A model generated the notes under the pieces. The model ran no database searches. It was not told the origin of the DNA and saw only the letters and a list, made by a program, of their open reading frames with translations. Below, one piece after another: positions 46,826 through 55,561 of a DNA stretch of 64,000 bases (position 1 is the stretch's first letter; every line of letters begins with the position of its first letter). This DNA is from Streptomyces noursei (GTDB taxonomy: Bacteria > Actinomycetota > Actinomycetes > Streptomycetales > Streptomycetaceae): positions 9,424,001 through 9,488,000 of the forward strand of contig NZ_CP070326.1 of NCBI RefSeq assembly GCF_016917755.1, in the 5' to 3' direction. The translations under genes were made by a program, and so were the position numbers.

Positions 46826-47698
46826 TCACCCGGCCCGCAGCAGCTCGCCCACGTCCTGCCAGTCACGGTCGATTGCCGCCACCCGTTCGTCCCGCCATCT
46901 GGAGGGGGGCACCGCACGGTGGTTGCGAAGTTCTCGTACGAGCAGCATGGCCCGGTTCAGGGTGAAGGCGGCGCGGACGGACGGGCATCCGGCGGTCACC
47001 AGTGCCTCGATCTGCGGACGGGCTTCCGGGGTGGCGGCCAGGGCGATCCATAGAACCGCCAGGTCGTGCCCCGGGAGGTAGTGTCCCGCGTGCTCCCAGT
47101 CGATCACTGTGACCTGTCCGTCGGGCCGGACGACGAAGTTGGTCGGCAGGGGGTCTCCGTGGCCCGGTACGAGGACGTTGCCTGCCTGGTGGAACAGGTC
47201 GGTCATGGCCTGGTGTTCCCGCGGGGTGGTCAGGCCCTGGTGGTGGTCTCGGTCCAGACGTGCGAGGTAGTCGAGGGTGCGTGTGAACGCCCCTGCGGGG
47301 GGACTCCATCGACCGAGGTCGGTCATGGCCGTCAGCATGGCGGTGACGTGTGCGGAGTCCAGTGCTTGTGGTGGGAACCGGTCGCGGCCCGGGACCGGGC
47401 AGTGGCCGCGGACGTGTTCGATGACCAGCACGTGGTGCCGGTTGTCGGCGGCGATGAGGGCGGGAACTGGCACTGGCGGGGGTGCCGCGGCGAAGGTCTG
47501 GTAGGCGTCGATCTCCGTGCCGAACTTCTCGGCCCACAGTGGTTCCGGGGTTGTCAGCAGTTTCGCGACGGCCGGTCCGTCCTCGCAATCCCCCGCGATG
47601 AGCAGGGACTTGTCGGTTCGGGAGAGCAATGCCGTGGGGCGGAAGTCCGGTCGTAGTCGGATGACCGGTGCGGCGGCGCCGGTGAGTTCGTCGGGCAC
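46826..47698 (-). CDS. Aminoglycoside-phosphotransferase-family kinase-like protein
   Basis: A 290-aa protein with the APH/choline-kinase fold. Its catalytic loop is PGHGDPLPTNFVV (HGD at the active site), followed by the metal-binding VIDWEHAG. The N-terminal lobe has AVAKLLTTPEPLWAEKFGTEIDAY. The substrate could be an antibiotic, a sugar or a choline-like compound; nothing nearby decides this. It has a terminator hairpin downstream. Confidence 0.87.
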   Translation of the reverse strand: MPDELTGAAAPVIRLRPDFRPTALLSRTDKSLLIAGDCEDGPAVAKLLTTPEPLWAEKFGTEIDAYQTFAAAPPPVPVPALIAADNRHHVLVIEHVRGHCPVPGRDRFPPQALDSAHVTAMLTAMTDLGRWSPPAGAFTRTLDYLARLDRDHHQGLTTPREHQAMTDLFHQAGNVLVPGHGDPLPTNFVVRPDGQVTVIDWEHAGHYLPGHDLAVLWIALAATPEARPQIEALVTAGCPSVRAAFTLNRAMLLVRELRNHRAVPPSRWRDERVAAIDRDWQDVGELLRAG

Positions 47699-48041
47699 GG
47701 GGCTCCTTGCTGTTCTCTGCGCGGAGCGGCCCGGTTCCCTGGGCTGGTTTCCGCGCGCGCAGCGGGGCGGTTCCCCGGTGCGTTCATGACAACGCTCTGG
47801 CCGTGCCTCCTGGTGCCCGTGACCCGCGATGTGAGGGTTCCGGGAAACCGCGTCCTGGTCCAGGGCCGGAAGAAGTAGCGGCCTTCCTGGCGGCGGCGAT
47901 GGCAGGAGCAGGCGGCGAGCGGGACCGGGGACGGGCGGCGGAGACGAGCCCCGAGGCGCATCCGCCGATTCAGTACCTGGCTGTGAATCGCCGATACAGG
48001 AGCCGACACGGGAAAGGAATCACCGACGAGGGGAACGGATC
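47699..48041. other. Intergenic stretch upstream of the MgtC-like gene
   Basis: About 340 bp with no recognised gene. The last 150 bp (47900-48041) form a leader-like segment with local inverted repeats such as CCGATTCAG and CTGTGAATCG. MgtC-type genes are often magnesium-controlled, but no known riboswitch consensus was recognised. Confidence 0.4.
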
Positions 48042-48854
48042 ATGGCCATCGTCAACGAGTGGCAGATGGTGGGCAACATCGCTGCCGGGCTCGGCTTCGG
48101 CGCTGCCATCGGCCTGGAGCGGCAATGGCGGGCCCGGATGGCCGGACTGCGGACGAACGCGCTGGTGGCCGCCGGGTCCGCGCTCTTCGTGCTGCTGTCC
48201 AACTACGGCTTCGCGCAGGCCACCAGCACCATCGGGTACGACGGCTCGCGGGTCGCGGCCCAAATCGTCTCCGGCATCGGCTTCCTTGGAGCCGGTGTCA
48301 TCATCCGGGACGGGCTCAGCGTGCGCGGGCTCAACACGGCGGCCACCCTGTGGTGTTCGGCAGCGGTGGGCGCCCTGGCCGGTACGGGGCTGTACGTCCT
48401 GGCGGGACTGGGAACGGTTGCCGTGGTGGGCGCCAACCTGCTGCTGCGACCACTGGGCCGGCGCCTGGACCGGGAGCCGCACGGCGGTGCCGAGGTCTCC
48501 ACCGACTACTACTTCGAGGCAGTATGCACCGAGCCCGAGGAGGCACACATCAGGGCCCTGATCGTCCAAGCCGTCGCCCGGCCCGGCTTCCGGCTGCGCT
48601 CGGTGTACAGCCGCGACGCGGAAGAAGGAAAAGTCACCGTCGCCGCGGAACTCACCACCGAGCATCGTGACGACTCCCTCCTCGAAGCGGCCGTCAGCCG
48701 ACTGTCGTTGGAGCCCGCAGTCTCCGCAGTCAGCTGGACGGTCATCGGCCACCCGGACGAGGACGACATCAACTACCCCGCCGACGAGCCGCCCCACCAC
48801 CGGTTCCGGAACCCGTTCACCCGGTGGGGCCGTGGGGGAACGCGCCGGCAGTAG
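48042..48854 (+). CDS. MgtC/SapB-family membrane protein
   Basis: A 270-aa protein. The N-terminal 150 residues are the MgtC domain with several membrane helices (VGNIAAGLGFGAAIGLERQW, VSGIGFLGAGVIIRDGLSVRGLNTAATLW with the conserved Gly/Arg signature). The C-terminal cytoplasmic domain is ACT-like (VTVAAELTTEHRDDSLLEAAVSRLSL). MgtC proteins help growth at low magnesium or in host cells, partly by acting on the ATP synthase. A local ribosome site AGGGGAA precedes the ATG. Confidence 0.9.
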   Translation: MAIVNEWQMVGNIAAGLGFGAAIGLERQWRARMAGLRTNALVAAGSALFVLLSNYGFAQATSTIGYDGSRVAAQIVSGIGFLGAGVIIRDGLSVRGLNTAATLWCSAAVGALAGTGLYVLAGLGTVAVVGANLLLRPLGRRLDREPHGGAEVSTDYYFEAVCTEPEEAHIRALIVQAVARPGFRLRSVYSRDAEEGKVTVAAELTTEHRDDSLLEAAVSRLSLEPAVSAVSWTVIGHPDEDDINYPADEPPHHRFRNPFTRWGRGGTRRQ

Positions 48855-49205
48855 CCGGGTAGCAGGAACAAGCCGGCGGGCCGGATCGGCGGATTGCCGC
48901 AGAGCTCCGGTTGGGGGACGGACCGGCCGGAACGGGGCCGCTGCCGCGGAACTTGCCCGCAGTACGGGCAGCCGTCCGCCAGAAGGCGGCGGTGTCGACT
49001 GCAGGCGAAGGAGAAGCCTGCAGGCCGCACACGCCGGAGCGACCGCGCGGCTGTCCCGCGATCACGGGTATCTGCGGACCGCACTCAACCACGGCGTCAC
49101 CGTACGGCGCGGCCAGCGCTCCACGCTCCGCGTCAACGCGATCTCGACTCCGGTCGAGCCGTGATCGATCTCAGCGGCCGCAACTCTTCACATCAGCGGC
49201 CGTAA
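48855..49205. other. Intergenic stretch, no recognised gene
   Basis: About 350 bp. Open frames without coding bias. The short element CAGCGGCCG(C/T)AACT occurs twice near 49171-49206. No clear terminator was found. Confidence 0.4.
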
Positions 49206-49859
49206 CTACTCACGCCCGTGCACGTACAGGTCGCGCAGCAACGCGATCTCGGCTCCGTGGTGCATCACCTCGCGATTGACGTGAAGGACGACCGTCGCCA
49301 GCGGCCGGTCGGTGAACGGGCCCGCGCTCGGCCCGAGCAGGCGGCCGAGCTCGGCCGTCGTTGCCGCACGCACGCCGGACGACCAGTTGTCGTAGGCCCG
49401 GTCGATGTGGTCCAGTGCGGCCGCGGCGGTGCCGGCGTAGACGTAGTCGTCGTAGTCGATCGACGGCCCGCCGAAATACATTTCCGTGCGCTTGGCCAGG
49501 ACGTGGACGGTGAGGTGCGCCAGCCGCCAGGCGATGGTCGTGACCGGTGCGGGGACAGGGGCGGGGAAGGCGTAGTCGACGGTGAACTGTCCGCCGCCCA
49601 TCTCGCTTTCGCTGCGGCGCGGGCGCACGGTCCAGCAGTCGGGAACCGGCTCCCAGAAGTACTCCTGGTCGGTCAGCCCCACCAGGCGGGGACGCAGCCG
49701 TTCCCGCCAGTGCCAGTCCAGTTGGTCGCCGAGTTCGTGGGCCCAGTCAGTCCTTGCGCGGGGGTCGGGTGCGGGTCTGTCCCGAGCGGGAGTCGTCAGC
49801 TCCGCGTCGTGGTCCGACGTCACGCCCGTACCTCCACCATGCGCCTTCTCATCGTGCAT
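49206..49859 (-). CDS. DinB-fold metal-dependent hydrolase/thiol-transferase-like protein
   Basis: A 217-aa protein starting at ATG 49859, 7 bases after GGGAG. The DinB_2 four-helix bundle is shown by TTIAWRLAHLTVHVLAKRTEMYF (first metal His), LDHIDRAYDNW and VVLHVNREVMHHGAEIALLRDLY (second His pair). The protein has a QEYFWEP-type segment seen in streptomycete DinB proteins. Many use mycothiol. Its substrate is unknown. Confidence 0.85.
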   Translation of the reverse strand: MHDEKAHGGGTGVTSDHDAELTTPARDRPAPDPRARTDWAHELGDQLDWHWRERLRPRLVGLTDQEYFWEPVPDCWTVRPRRSESEMGGGQFTVDYAFPAPVPAPVTTIAWRLAHLTVHVLAKRTEMYFGGPSIDYDDYVYAGTAAAALDHIDRAYDNWSSGVRAATTAELGRLLGPSAGPFTDRPLATVVLHVNREVMHHGAEIALLRDLYVHGRE

Positions 49860-49937
49860 GTGCGGCTCCCTGCGGCTCAGTCGACGAGGTAGCGGTGCCA
49901 TCCCCCTCAGTCCCCGTCGGTCTTGAGCCGATCGTAG

Positions 49938-50108
49938 AAACCCGCGACGCCACTGACCCGCCGGTTCGCCGCGCTGCCGGCCGACACGTTTCCGCAGACC
50001 CGCCGCCATGCCGCTGAGTTGACCTCCGGCACCGGACATGGCCGGTTCGAGTTCACCCTCGGACTGATGATGGACAACCTCACCCAGCTCCAGCTCCAGC
50101 CGACACCG
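49938..50108 (+). pseudogene. C-terminal relic of a TetR-family regulator
   Basis: The plus-strand frame reads PLTRRFAALPADTFPQTRRH, then GHGRFEFTLGLMMDNL, typical of the end of TetR C-terminal domains, where a Phe-rich helix (FEFGLDLLLDGL) closes the protein. No HTH part or start codon precedes it, and a stop lies just upstream. The frame runs on to 50363 but the remainder is not TetR-like. Confidence 0.45.
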
Positions 50109-50354
50109 GTATCCGGCACCACCGGAGGAACGCCGCAGCCCGAGGCGGCCGGTTCCTGGTCGCATAGCGGGGTGAGGTCGAACTTCGAGCTTGGGGTCGT
50201 CCACGGCATCGGCCGCGCGTTCTTGACCGACGGCTCGCGGTTGCGGATCGCCACGTCCGGCTGCGCGCTGGTCCTCCGGGACGGGTACGCGCCTCACCCG
50301 TACGCCGCCGCGGTGCTGGCCCACGTCGCGGGGTTCCCGCCCGGGGCGGGCCGG

Positions 50355-51086
50355 TCAGGATGAGCGAGGCAGCGGCTTCCACGCGAGTGTCGAGCGTTCT
50401 CCGGAGCGGTATGCGTGCGGGTCGACCTCAAGGCGTGCTTCCACCGATTCCGCACCGGAGCGTGCCAGCACGATCGTCGGCTTGCACACGTCGGTCATGA
50501 CGTTGGCCGGGTGGTCGATGGGGAGCCACCGGCCCAATGGCCGGGCGAGGTCCGGTACCTCGTCGACGACCGTGGTGAGGAGCACCGGGATGTTGACGCG
50601 GATGTTGCGGACAGTCCACATCAGACGGTCTCCCCACGACTCCTCTTCGGAGACCTCGTCGATGAGGTCGCGCATGGGGTCGCTGTACGGCTCGTGGGGC
50701 TCCCGGGTCAGGCGTTCGTACCGTTCGATGACGATGAGACGTGGCGTCCGGCCTCCGATGTGGATCTTTGCTGCCGCGTTCACGTGGGAGTCGGTCGGGG
50801 CGGGGATCTCCTTGACGACGAGCGTCTCGGGCTGCGTCGAGGGCGGGTATCCCGTGAAGAGGACAACGGGGAGGCCGGTATGGGCGGCATGGACCGCAAC
50901 GTCGCGGCCGACCTTCGCCTCACGGGTTCCCCGCTGCGCGATGATGCCGACCTTGTGACGGAAGTTGAGCTCAGCGAGCTGCGTCAAGTCCGGCCAAGGG
51001 GTGGGCATCAGGGTGGCTGCCTCGTCTCGCTGACCAAGGAGTTGTTCAGCGACGGATGCGCCGGAACTGTCGATCTGGTGGGTCAT
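50355..51086 (-). CDS. DnaB/RecA-like domain protein, unknown role
   Basis: A 243-aa protein with a RecA-like core: DLTQLAELNFRHKVGIIAQRGTREAKVGRDVAVHAAHTGLPVVLFTGYPP resembles DnaB-type helicases (the segment from the P-loop-equivalent to strand 3), but the Walker A Lys is not present in a G-K-T/S form. LIVIERYERL may stand where Walker B is. The rest is hydrophilic. It may be an inactive or adaptor ATPase from a mobile element. It follows the Cys-rich gene at 137 bp on the same strand. Confidence 0.5.
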   Translation of the reverse strand: MTHQIDSSGASVAEQLLGQRDEAATLMPTPWPDLTQLAELNFRHKVGIIAQRGTREAKVGRDVAVHAAHTGLPVVLFTGYPPSTQPETLVVKEIPAPTDSHVNAAAKIHIGGRTPRLIVIERYERLTREPHEPYSDPMRDLIDEVSEEESWGDRLMWTVRNIRVNIPVLLTTVVDEVPDLARPLGRWLPIDHPANVMTDVCKPTIVLARSGAESVEARLEVDPHAYRSGERSTLAWKPLPRSS

Positions 51087-51223
51087 CTGGTGCCCCCTCT
51101 GGTTGGCCCGTCATCGTCTCAAGAGACAGGCCACACAAGCGGCTTCCTTCGCACTCCCGCCTCCAGCATCCCGCCGGCGACCACTTCTCGTGGCATGGGC
51201 CGCCACAGCCCACTGCCGTGGAT

Positions 51224-52243
51224 TCACTGCCGCGTCGAACAGGCACTGCAGGCAGTGGTCTTGTGGGGGTCGTAGCGGCGTCGGTGGCAGGCGCACCAGG
51301 GCCAGTCCGCGCAGGCTGGGCACCGGGTGTGGGGGGCGGCGACGGGTACGCCGCAGGCACCGTCCTGGCCGGTGCACTCGCGCATCGGCGGCCGGTAGGC
51401 GACGGCCTCGGCGGTGGTGCGGTTCGCGGCCGAGCCCGGCTCCAGCTCCTCGGCGTCGTCCGGCTCGCGCCGTGGCGCAAGGAGTCGTCCGCCTCGGCAG
51501 ACGGTGCACGGTGCGTCGTCGCGGCCTGGCTGGTCGGCCAGGTGCCAGCCGTCCTCGCACCGGCCCGCGCACACGGTGGGGGCCAGCAGCCACACGGCGA
51601 CGTCGTCGGGCCGATATCCCTCCTGGTTCGCCTCGGCCGCACGTTGGAGGGGGCGTCCGGCCCAACTCCCCCACCAGCGCCGCTCCACCCGTGCCGCCAA
51701 CTGCCGCGGGGTGCGGTTTTGCAGCTCGGTGTGGATGGTGTCCATGACGGTGGGCGGGACGGCGCCGCCGCAGGCGCGGATCACCTTGTCGGGCAGCGCC
51801 GCCAGGACGGCGCGCACCGGGTCGCCCGCCGTGCCCGCGTCCTGGCAGGCGTCGCACTGGTCCCAGTCCCACGTCCGCGGGAAGAAGGTGAGCGCCCATC
51901 GGTGACGGTGGTCCTTGCGGCGCTGCGGGGCGACGTGGACGACCTGGTCGGCCGGGGAACCGCGGTCCGGCAGCGGCGTGGAGCAGGTCCGGCACATCCC
52001 TCGGCAGGTCCGGCAGCGTTGCCCGTCGCGGGTGGGGGCCTGGCAGGTGGGGCATTCGCGCCGGCACACCTGGCACAGATGGTCCTCGGGGTGGGGCTGC
52101 GGCAGCCAGCGGTGCTCGCCCTGGCAGCGCACGCACCGGCGCGGGTCGGTCTCCTCGCGGTGGGTGGGCAGGGTCGGCTGGCCCGGGCACTGATCGCAGC
52201 GGACGATGGCCCGCTCCCGGTTGGCGTCGAAACGCACGCTCAT
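51224..52243 (-). CDS. Cys-rich multi-zinc-finger protein of mobile-element type
   Basis: A 339-aa protein with many CxxC pairs: RCDQCPG, RCVRCQG, LCQVCRRECPTCQAPTRDGQRCRTCRG, MCRTCSTP, then C-terminal CTVCRGG and CACHRRRYDPHKTTACSACSTRQ. No enzyme domain. Cys-rich proteins of this type are frequent in streptomycete plasmids and integrative elements. Its ATG (52243) overlaps the end of an upstream reading frame as ATGA, implying that an earlier operon gene was lost (see the IS3 fragment). Confidence 0.6.
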   Translation of the reverse strand: MSVRFDANRERAIVRCDQCPGQPTLPTHREETDPRRCVRCQGEHRWLPQPHPEDHLCQVCRRECPTCQAPTRDGQRCRTCRGMCRTCSTPLPDRGSPADQVVHVAPQRRKDHRHRWALTFFPRTWDWDQCDACQDAGTAGDPVRAVLAALPDKVIRACGGAVPPTVMDTIHTELQNRTPRQLAARVERRWWGSWAGRPLQRAAEANQEGYRPDDVAVWLLAPTVCAGRCEDGWHLADQPGRDDAPCTVCRGGRLLAPRREPDDAEELEPGSAANRTTAEAVAYRPPMRECTGQDGACGVPVAAPHTRCPACADWPWCACHRRRYDPHKTTACSACSTRQ

Positions 52244-52344
52244 GCGGCAGTCCTCCCGTGGTTCTGCGCCGCCGCGGCGGCGAGTTCGTCAGCGTAATGG
52301 GTCGCGAACGCGCACCACGTCGTGGTCGCCGCAGAGCGCTGGCG

Positions 52345-52495
52345 CGCCTGTTCGGTCGGCCGGCCACGCCGGTCGGGCACCATCTCCCGCTTGAGCGATG
52401 CGAAGAACGACTCCGCGGCGGCGTTGTCCGCAGAGGTGCCGACGGCTCCCATGGACCGGCGGATGCCGGCCCGATGACAGGCGGTGATCCGCTTG
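52345..52495 (-). pseudogene. IS3-family transposase fragment
   Basis: The minus-strand frame reads KRITACHRAGIRRSMGAVGT, then SADNAAAESFFASLKREM and VPDRRGRPTEQAR. This is the rve-type catalytic end of IS3 transposases (HGIRQSM-x-x-x-G-x-x-x-DNA-x-AE-x-FF-x-x-LK). Only about 50 residues remain. In the same frame the sequence passes into an unrelated C-terminus that ends ATGA-coupled to the Cys-rich gene, so the fragment truncates an earlier operon gene. Confidence 0.65.
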
Positions 52496-52519
52496 GCGCC
52501 GTACGCGCCCCCGGCGTTG

Positions 52520-53764
52520 TCAGTTGCCCGAAGGGACCTGGGAGCGATGGGGCTCAGTGCCGGGGAGACCCTCCCGTTGCACCAGGTGGCGTTGCAGCAT
52601 GGGGGCGCTGGTGACGGCGAGGAGGAGGGCGACGGCGCCGGCACCGATGGCGACGGCGAAGCCCCAGCGGGTGCCGTAGGCGTCGACGACGACTCCCGAC
52701 ACCGCCGCGCCGAGCGCGACGCCGCTCTGCAGGCCGGCGATCATCCACGTCATGGCCTCGGTGAGCTGGTGCTCGGGGGTGGTTCGCTCGACGATGCCCA
52801 TGATGACCACCATCGTCGGGGCGAAGAAGACTCCAGCGACGAAGACCACGGCGGCCATTCCCGCGATGTTGTCGACCAGGAGGAAGGGCAGGGTGGTCAG
52901 GGCGGTTCCGGTCACGCCGACGACCAGCAGCCGCGGGAGCGGGATGCGGAGCTTCAGGGCGCCGAAGGCGAGGCCGGAGATTCCGGAGCCGAGGGCGTAG
53001 ACCGCGAAGACGAGGCCGGAGAGTGCCTTGTTGCCCTGCTGTTCGGCGAAGGCCAGGCCCATGGTGTCGACCATGCCGGCGATGGCGCCCCCGAAGAGGA
53101 GGGTGAGAGCGAGCATGAGTACGGGGGCGGAGAAGACCACCGGTGCGCCGCTGGAGGTCTCCGTGCGCGGTTTGACGGGCGGTTCGGTGCGCTTCTGCGG
53201 CACGAACAGTGCGACGCCGACGGCGAGCAGGACGGCCGCGGCGAGCGGCGCGGCCTGGGGGAACAGCGCCGTGGACAGCGTCACCGCCAGCGCCGGGCTG
53301 ATGACGTAGGTCAGTTCATCGACCACCGACTCCATCGAGTAGGCGGTGTTCAGCTGCGGGCGGCCGCGGTAGATCTCCGTCCACCGCGCGCGCACCATCG
53401 CGCCCATGCTGGGCATCAGGCCCGACAGCAGGGCGAAGACGAAGAGGGTCCAGGTGGGGGCGCCGGTGGTGGCACAGAGCAGTAGGGCGCCCAGCGCGAT
53501 CACGCTGATTCCGGTGGCGACCGGCAGTACGCGGCCCTGCCCGCGGCGGTCCACGATCCGGGAGACCTGTGGCCCGAGGAAGGCCATGGAGAACGTGAAG
53601 GTGCCCGCCACCAGACCGGCCAGGGCGTACTGGCCGGTCGTCTCGGAGAGCATCGTCAGGATGCCCATGTGGGTCATGGGCAGGGGAAGTCGGGCGAGGA
53701 GGCCGGCGGCGCTGAACGCCTTCGCGCCGGGAGCGGAGAAGATTTCGCTGTAGGGGTTTGCCAT
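52520..53764 (-). CDS. MFS transporter (drug-exporter-like)
   Basis: A 414-aa membrane protein with twelve hydrophobic segments. The N-half has LAGLVAGTFTFSMAFLGPQVSRIVDRRGQGRVL (the conserved motif A region between helices 2 and 3) and TWTLFVFALLSGLMPSMGAMVRARW. It is divergent from a TetR gene; a perfect 16-bp palindrome lies between the genes. The pair therefore looks like an inducible efflux unit whose ligand is unknown. Confidence 0.88.
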   Translation of the reverse strand: MANPYSEIFSAPGAKAFSAAGLLARLPLPMTHMGILTMLSETTGQYALAGLVAGTFTFSMAFLGPQVSRIVDRRGQGRVLPVATGISVIALGALLLCATTGAPTWTLFVFALLSGLMPSMGAMVRARWTEIYRGRPQLNTAYSMESVVDELTYVISPALAVTLSTALFPQAAPLAAAVLLAVGVALFVPQKRTEPPVKPRTETSSGAPVVFSAPVLMLALTLLFGGAIAGMVDTMGLAFAEQQGNKALSGLVFAVYALGSGISGLAFGALKLRIPLPRLLVVGVTGTALTTLPFLLVDNIAGMAAVVFVAGVFFAPTMVVIMGIVERTTPEHQLTEAMTWMIAGLQSGVALGAAVSGVVVDAYGTRWGFAVAIGAGAVALLLAVTSAPMLQRHLVQREGLPGTEPHRSQVPSGN

Positions 53765-53875
53765 GTTTCGTCCAGAGGTTGGGGTGATCCCGTGCGGGCG
53801 GTGGCAACAGGCAGGGACGTTCCTGCCGCCGCGCGCCACGCATGAGGGCACCGAGCAGACGACGGAACAACAATT

Positions 53876-53891
53876 GGGACTATAGTCCCAG
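53876..53891. promoter_or_regulatory. Perfect palindromic TetR operator
   Basis: TGGGACTATAGTCCCA is a perfect 16-bp palindrome between the MFS and TetR genes, 112 bp upstream of the MFS start and 152 bp upstream of TetR. Its size and symmetry suit a TetR dimer, and TATAG within it could be part of a -10 box. Confidence 0.75.
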
Positions 53892-54043
53892 TTTCTGGAG
53901 CGGGGAAACCGGGTCGGCCCGTGGAGTCCTCATGACGCCTCGCAGTTGGCGTCGGGAGCGGTTCGGGACCACTGCGCCCGCGGGGCGCCGACGGGCCGGG
54001 TTATGGTGCTGGCGCCCACCCCCAGGCAGGAGAGTTGCCCGAC

Positions 54044-54625
54044 ATGTCGATCCCCGACGAGCCCATCACCGACGGACGCAAGGCCAAGGGCGCTCGCCGA
54101 CGGCGGGCCCTGCTGGAGGCCGCGGTACGGGTGGTCGCCCGGGACGGCGCCGCCGGCGCCACCCATCGAACGGTCGCCCAGGAAGCCGGCCTGCCCACCA
54201 CGGCGACCACCTACTACTTCGACAGCATCGACGCGCTGCTGACCGCGGCCCTCACCAGCTGCATGGAGGCCGACTCCGCGCGCGTCCGGGAACTGATCGA
54301 GGCACCCCCGGCGACCGACGGCACCGACAGGATCCGGGGCCTGGCACTGTTCATGGCCGACCAGCTCGCCGACCGGTCGCACCTCCTGGCCGAGTTCGAG
54401 CTCTGCCTGCGCGCGGCCCGGCGCCCGGAACTCCGCGACACCACCAGCCGTTGGACGGCCACGCTCGCCGACTTCGCCCGACTCTTCACCGACGACCAGC
54501 TCCGGATCACCCTCTTCACCCACGCCTACGACGGCCTGCTACTGAAGGCGCTGCTCGGCGACGAGCCCACGACGGTGGCGGATTTCGAGGCCATGCTGCG
54601 TGAACTTCTCCCCGCTGGACGGTGA
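54044..54625 (+). CDS. TetR-family transcriptional regulator
   Basis: A 193-aa protein starting at ATG 54044, 9 bases after AGGAGA. The HTH domain has RRRRALLEAAVRVVARDG and HRTVAQEAGLPTTATTYYFDSIDALL. The C-terminal helical domain (about 75-190) binds the ligand. A TTG nine bases upstream is possible but sits on the ribosome site. It is divergent from the MFS gene, which it most likely represses through the palindrome at 53876-53891. Confidence 0.9.
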   Translation: MSIPDEPITDGRKAKGARRRRALLEAAVRVVARDGAAGATHRTVAQEAGLPTTATTYYFDSIDALLTAALTSCMEADSARVRELIEAPPATDGTDRIRGLALFMADQLADRSHLLAEFELCLRAARRPELRDTTSRWTATLADFARLFTDDQLRITLFTHAYDGLLLKALLGDEPTTVADFEAMLRELLPAGR

Positions 54626-54796
54626 GGAAATTCCGTGGTTCGCAAGGTGTTGAAGCGTGATCATCAACGAATCGCAACATTTTAGCCCGATTAGGCTCGT
54701 AATCCGCGGAACCCTGAGGGTAAGGTTGACCGTAGAACAGCCCGGGACGGACACCCCTGGGTCCGATGGATGCAGTCGTACGCAGGGGGGACGACC

Positions 54797-55537
54797 TTGT
54801 CCAGCCAGAGGGAACCGAGAGCGAGCCACGGGCCGAGAAGGCCCCGCGAGCCCAGCAGGATCCGCGTCCTCGTCGCCGATGCGCACGCGGCCGCCCGCGC
54901 CGGCTTCTGTCTGCTCGTCTCCTCTGCGCCCGACATGGAGGTGGTCGGCGACGCCGCCGACGGGGAGTCCGTCGTGGCACTGGCGCGCAGCACCGCGCCC
55001 GATGTCGTGCTCATGGACACGCATCTGCGCGAGCCCGACGGCCTGGAGGCGACCCGGCAGATCACCGGCGATCCGGCGCTGCGGAACGTCCGGGTGCTGA
55101 TGCTGACCATTCACGACGACGAAGAACACCTCTTCAAGTCGCTGGCCATGGGGGCGGCCGGCTTCCTGCCCGTCGACACCCAGCCCGCACAGCTTCTGGA
55201 GGGCATTCGCGCGACGGCCGCGGGCGCCTCGTTCCTCAATCCGTGGCACACCCAGAAGGTCATCGAGCGGTACGTCCCCCGCCTGTACGACGGCTCCGCC
55301 GTCAACCGGCCGGCGCTCGCGGAGCTGAGCGATCGGGAGCGCGAGGTGCTCGCCCTCATCGGCGAGGGGCTCACCAACTCCGAGATCGCACAGCGGCTGA
55401 GTCTCAGCCCGCTGACCGCCAAGACCTATGTCAGCCGCATCATGGCCAAGCTCGGCGCCCGTGACCGGGTGCAGCTGGCGCTGGTGGCGGTCGAGAGCGG
55501 GCTCGCCGCACATGCCTGTATGCCGGTGGCCCCCTGA
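54797..55537 (+). CDS. LuxR-type response regulator (NarL family), atypical receiver
   Basis: A 246-aa protein; TTG start at 54797 is chosen because a G6 ribosome site lies 7 bases upstream, whereas ATG 54770 has none. The receiver domain (22-140) has the phospho-acceptor Asp74 in VVLMDTHLREPDG and one acidic pocket residue (VADAH). The conserved Lys in the fifth strand is replaced by Val126 (GFLPVDTQP), so phosphorylation-dependent switching may be impaired. The C-terminal LuxR HTH is ELSDREREVLALIGEGLTNSEIAQRLSLSPLTAKTYVSRIMAKLG. No sensor kinase is nearby. A terminator hairpin overlaps its stop codon. Confidence 0.88.
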   Translation: MSSQREPRASHGPRRPREPSRIRVLVADAHAAARAGFCLLVSSAPDMEVVGDAADGESVVALARSTAPDVVLMDTHLREPDGLEATRQITGDPALRNVRVLMLTIHDDEEHLFKSLAMGAAGFLPVDTQPAQLLEGIRATAAGASFLNPWHTQKVIERYVPRLYDGSAVNRPALAELSDREREVLALIGEGLTNSEIAQRLSLSPLTAKTYVSRIMAKLGARDRVQLALVAVESGLAAHACMPVAP

Positions 55538-55560
55538 ACGTCCGTCAGGGGGCCACCGGC
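55522..55560. terminator. Hairpin between two convergent genes, overlapping a stop codon
   Basis: A perfect 16-bp stem (GCCGGTGGCCCCCTGA at 55522-55537 with 55545-55560) and 7-base loop. It contains the LuxR-type regulator's stop and ends 2 bp before the convergent decarboxylase gene stop, so it serves both transcripts. Confidence 0.85.
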
Positions 55561-55561
55561 C

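Noticed and set aside
47900..48041. Magnesium riboswitch upstream of the MgtC-like gene
   Set aside because: Local inverted repeats are present, but no known M-box or related consensus could be recognised by eye.
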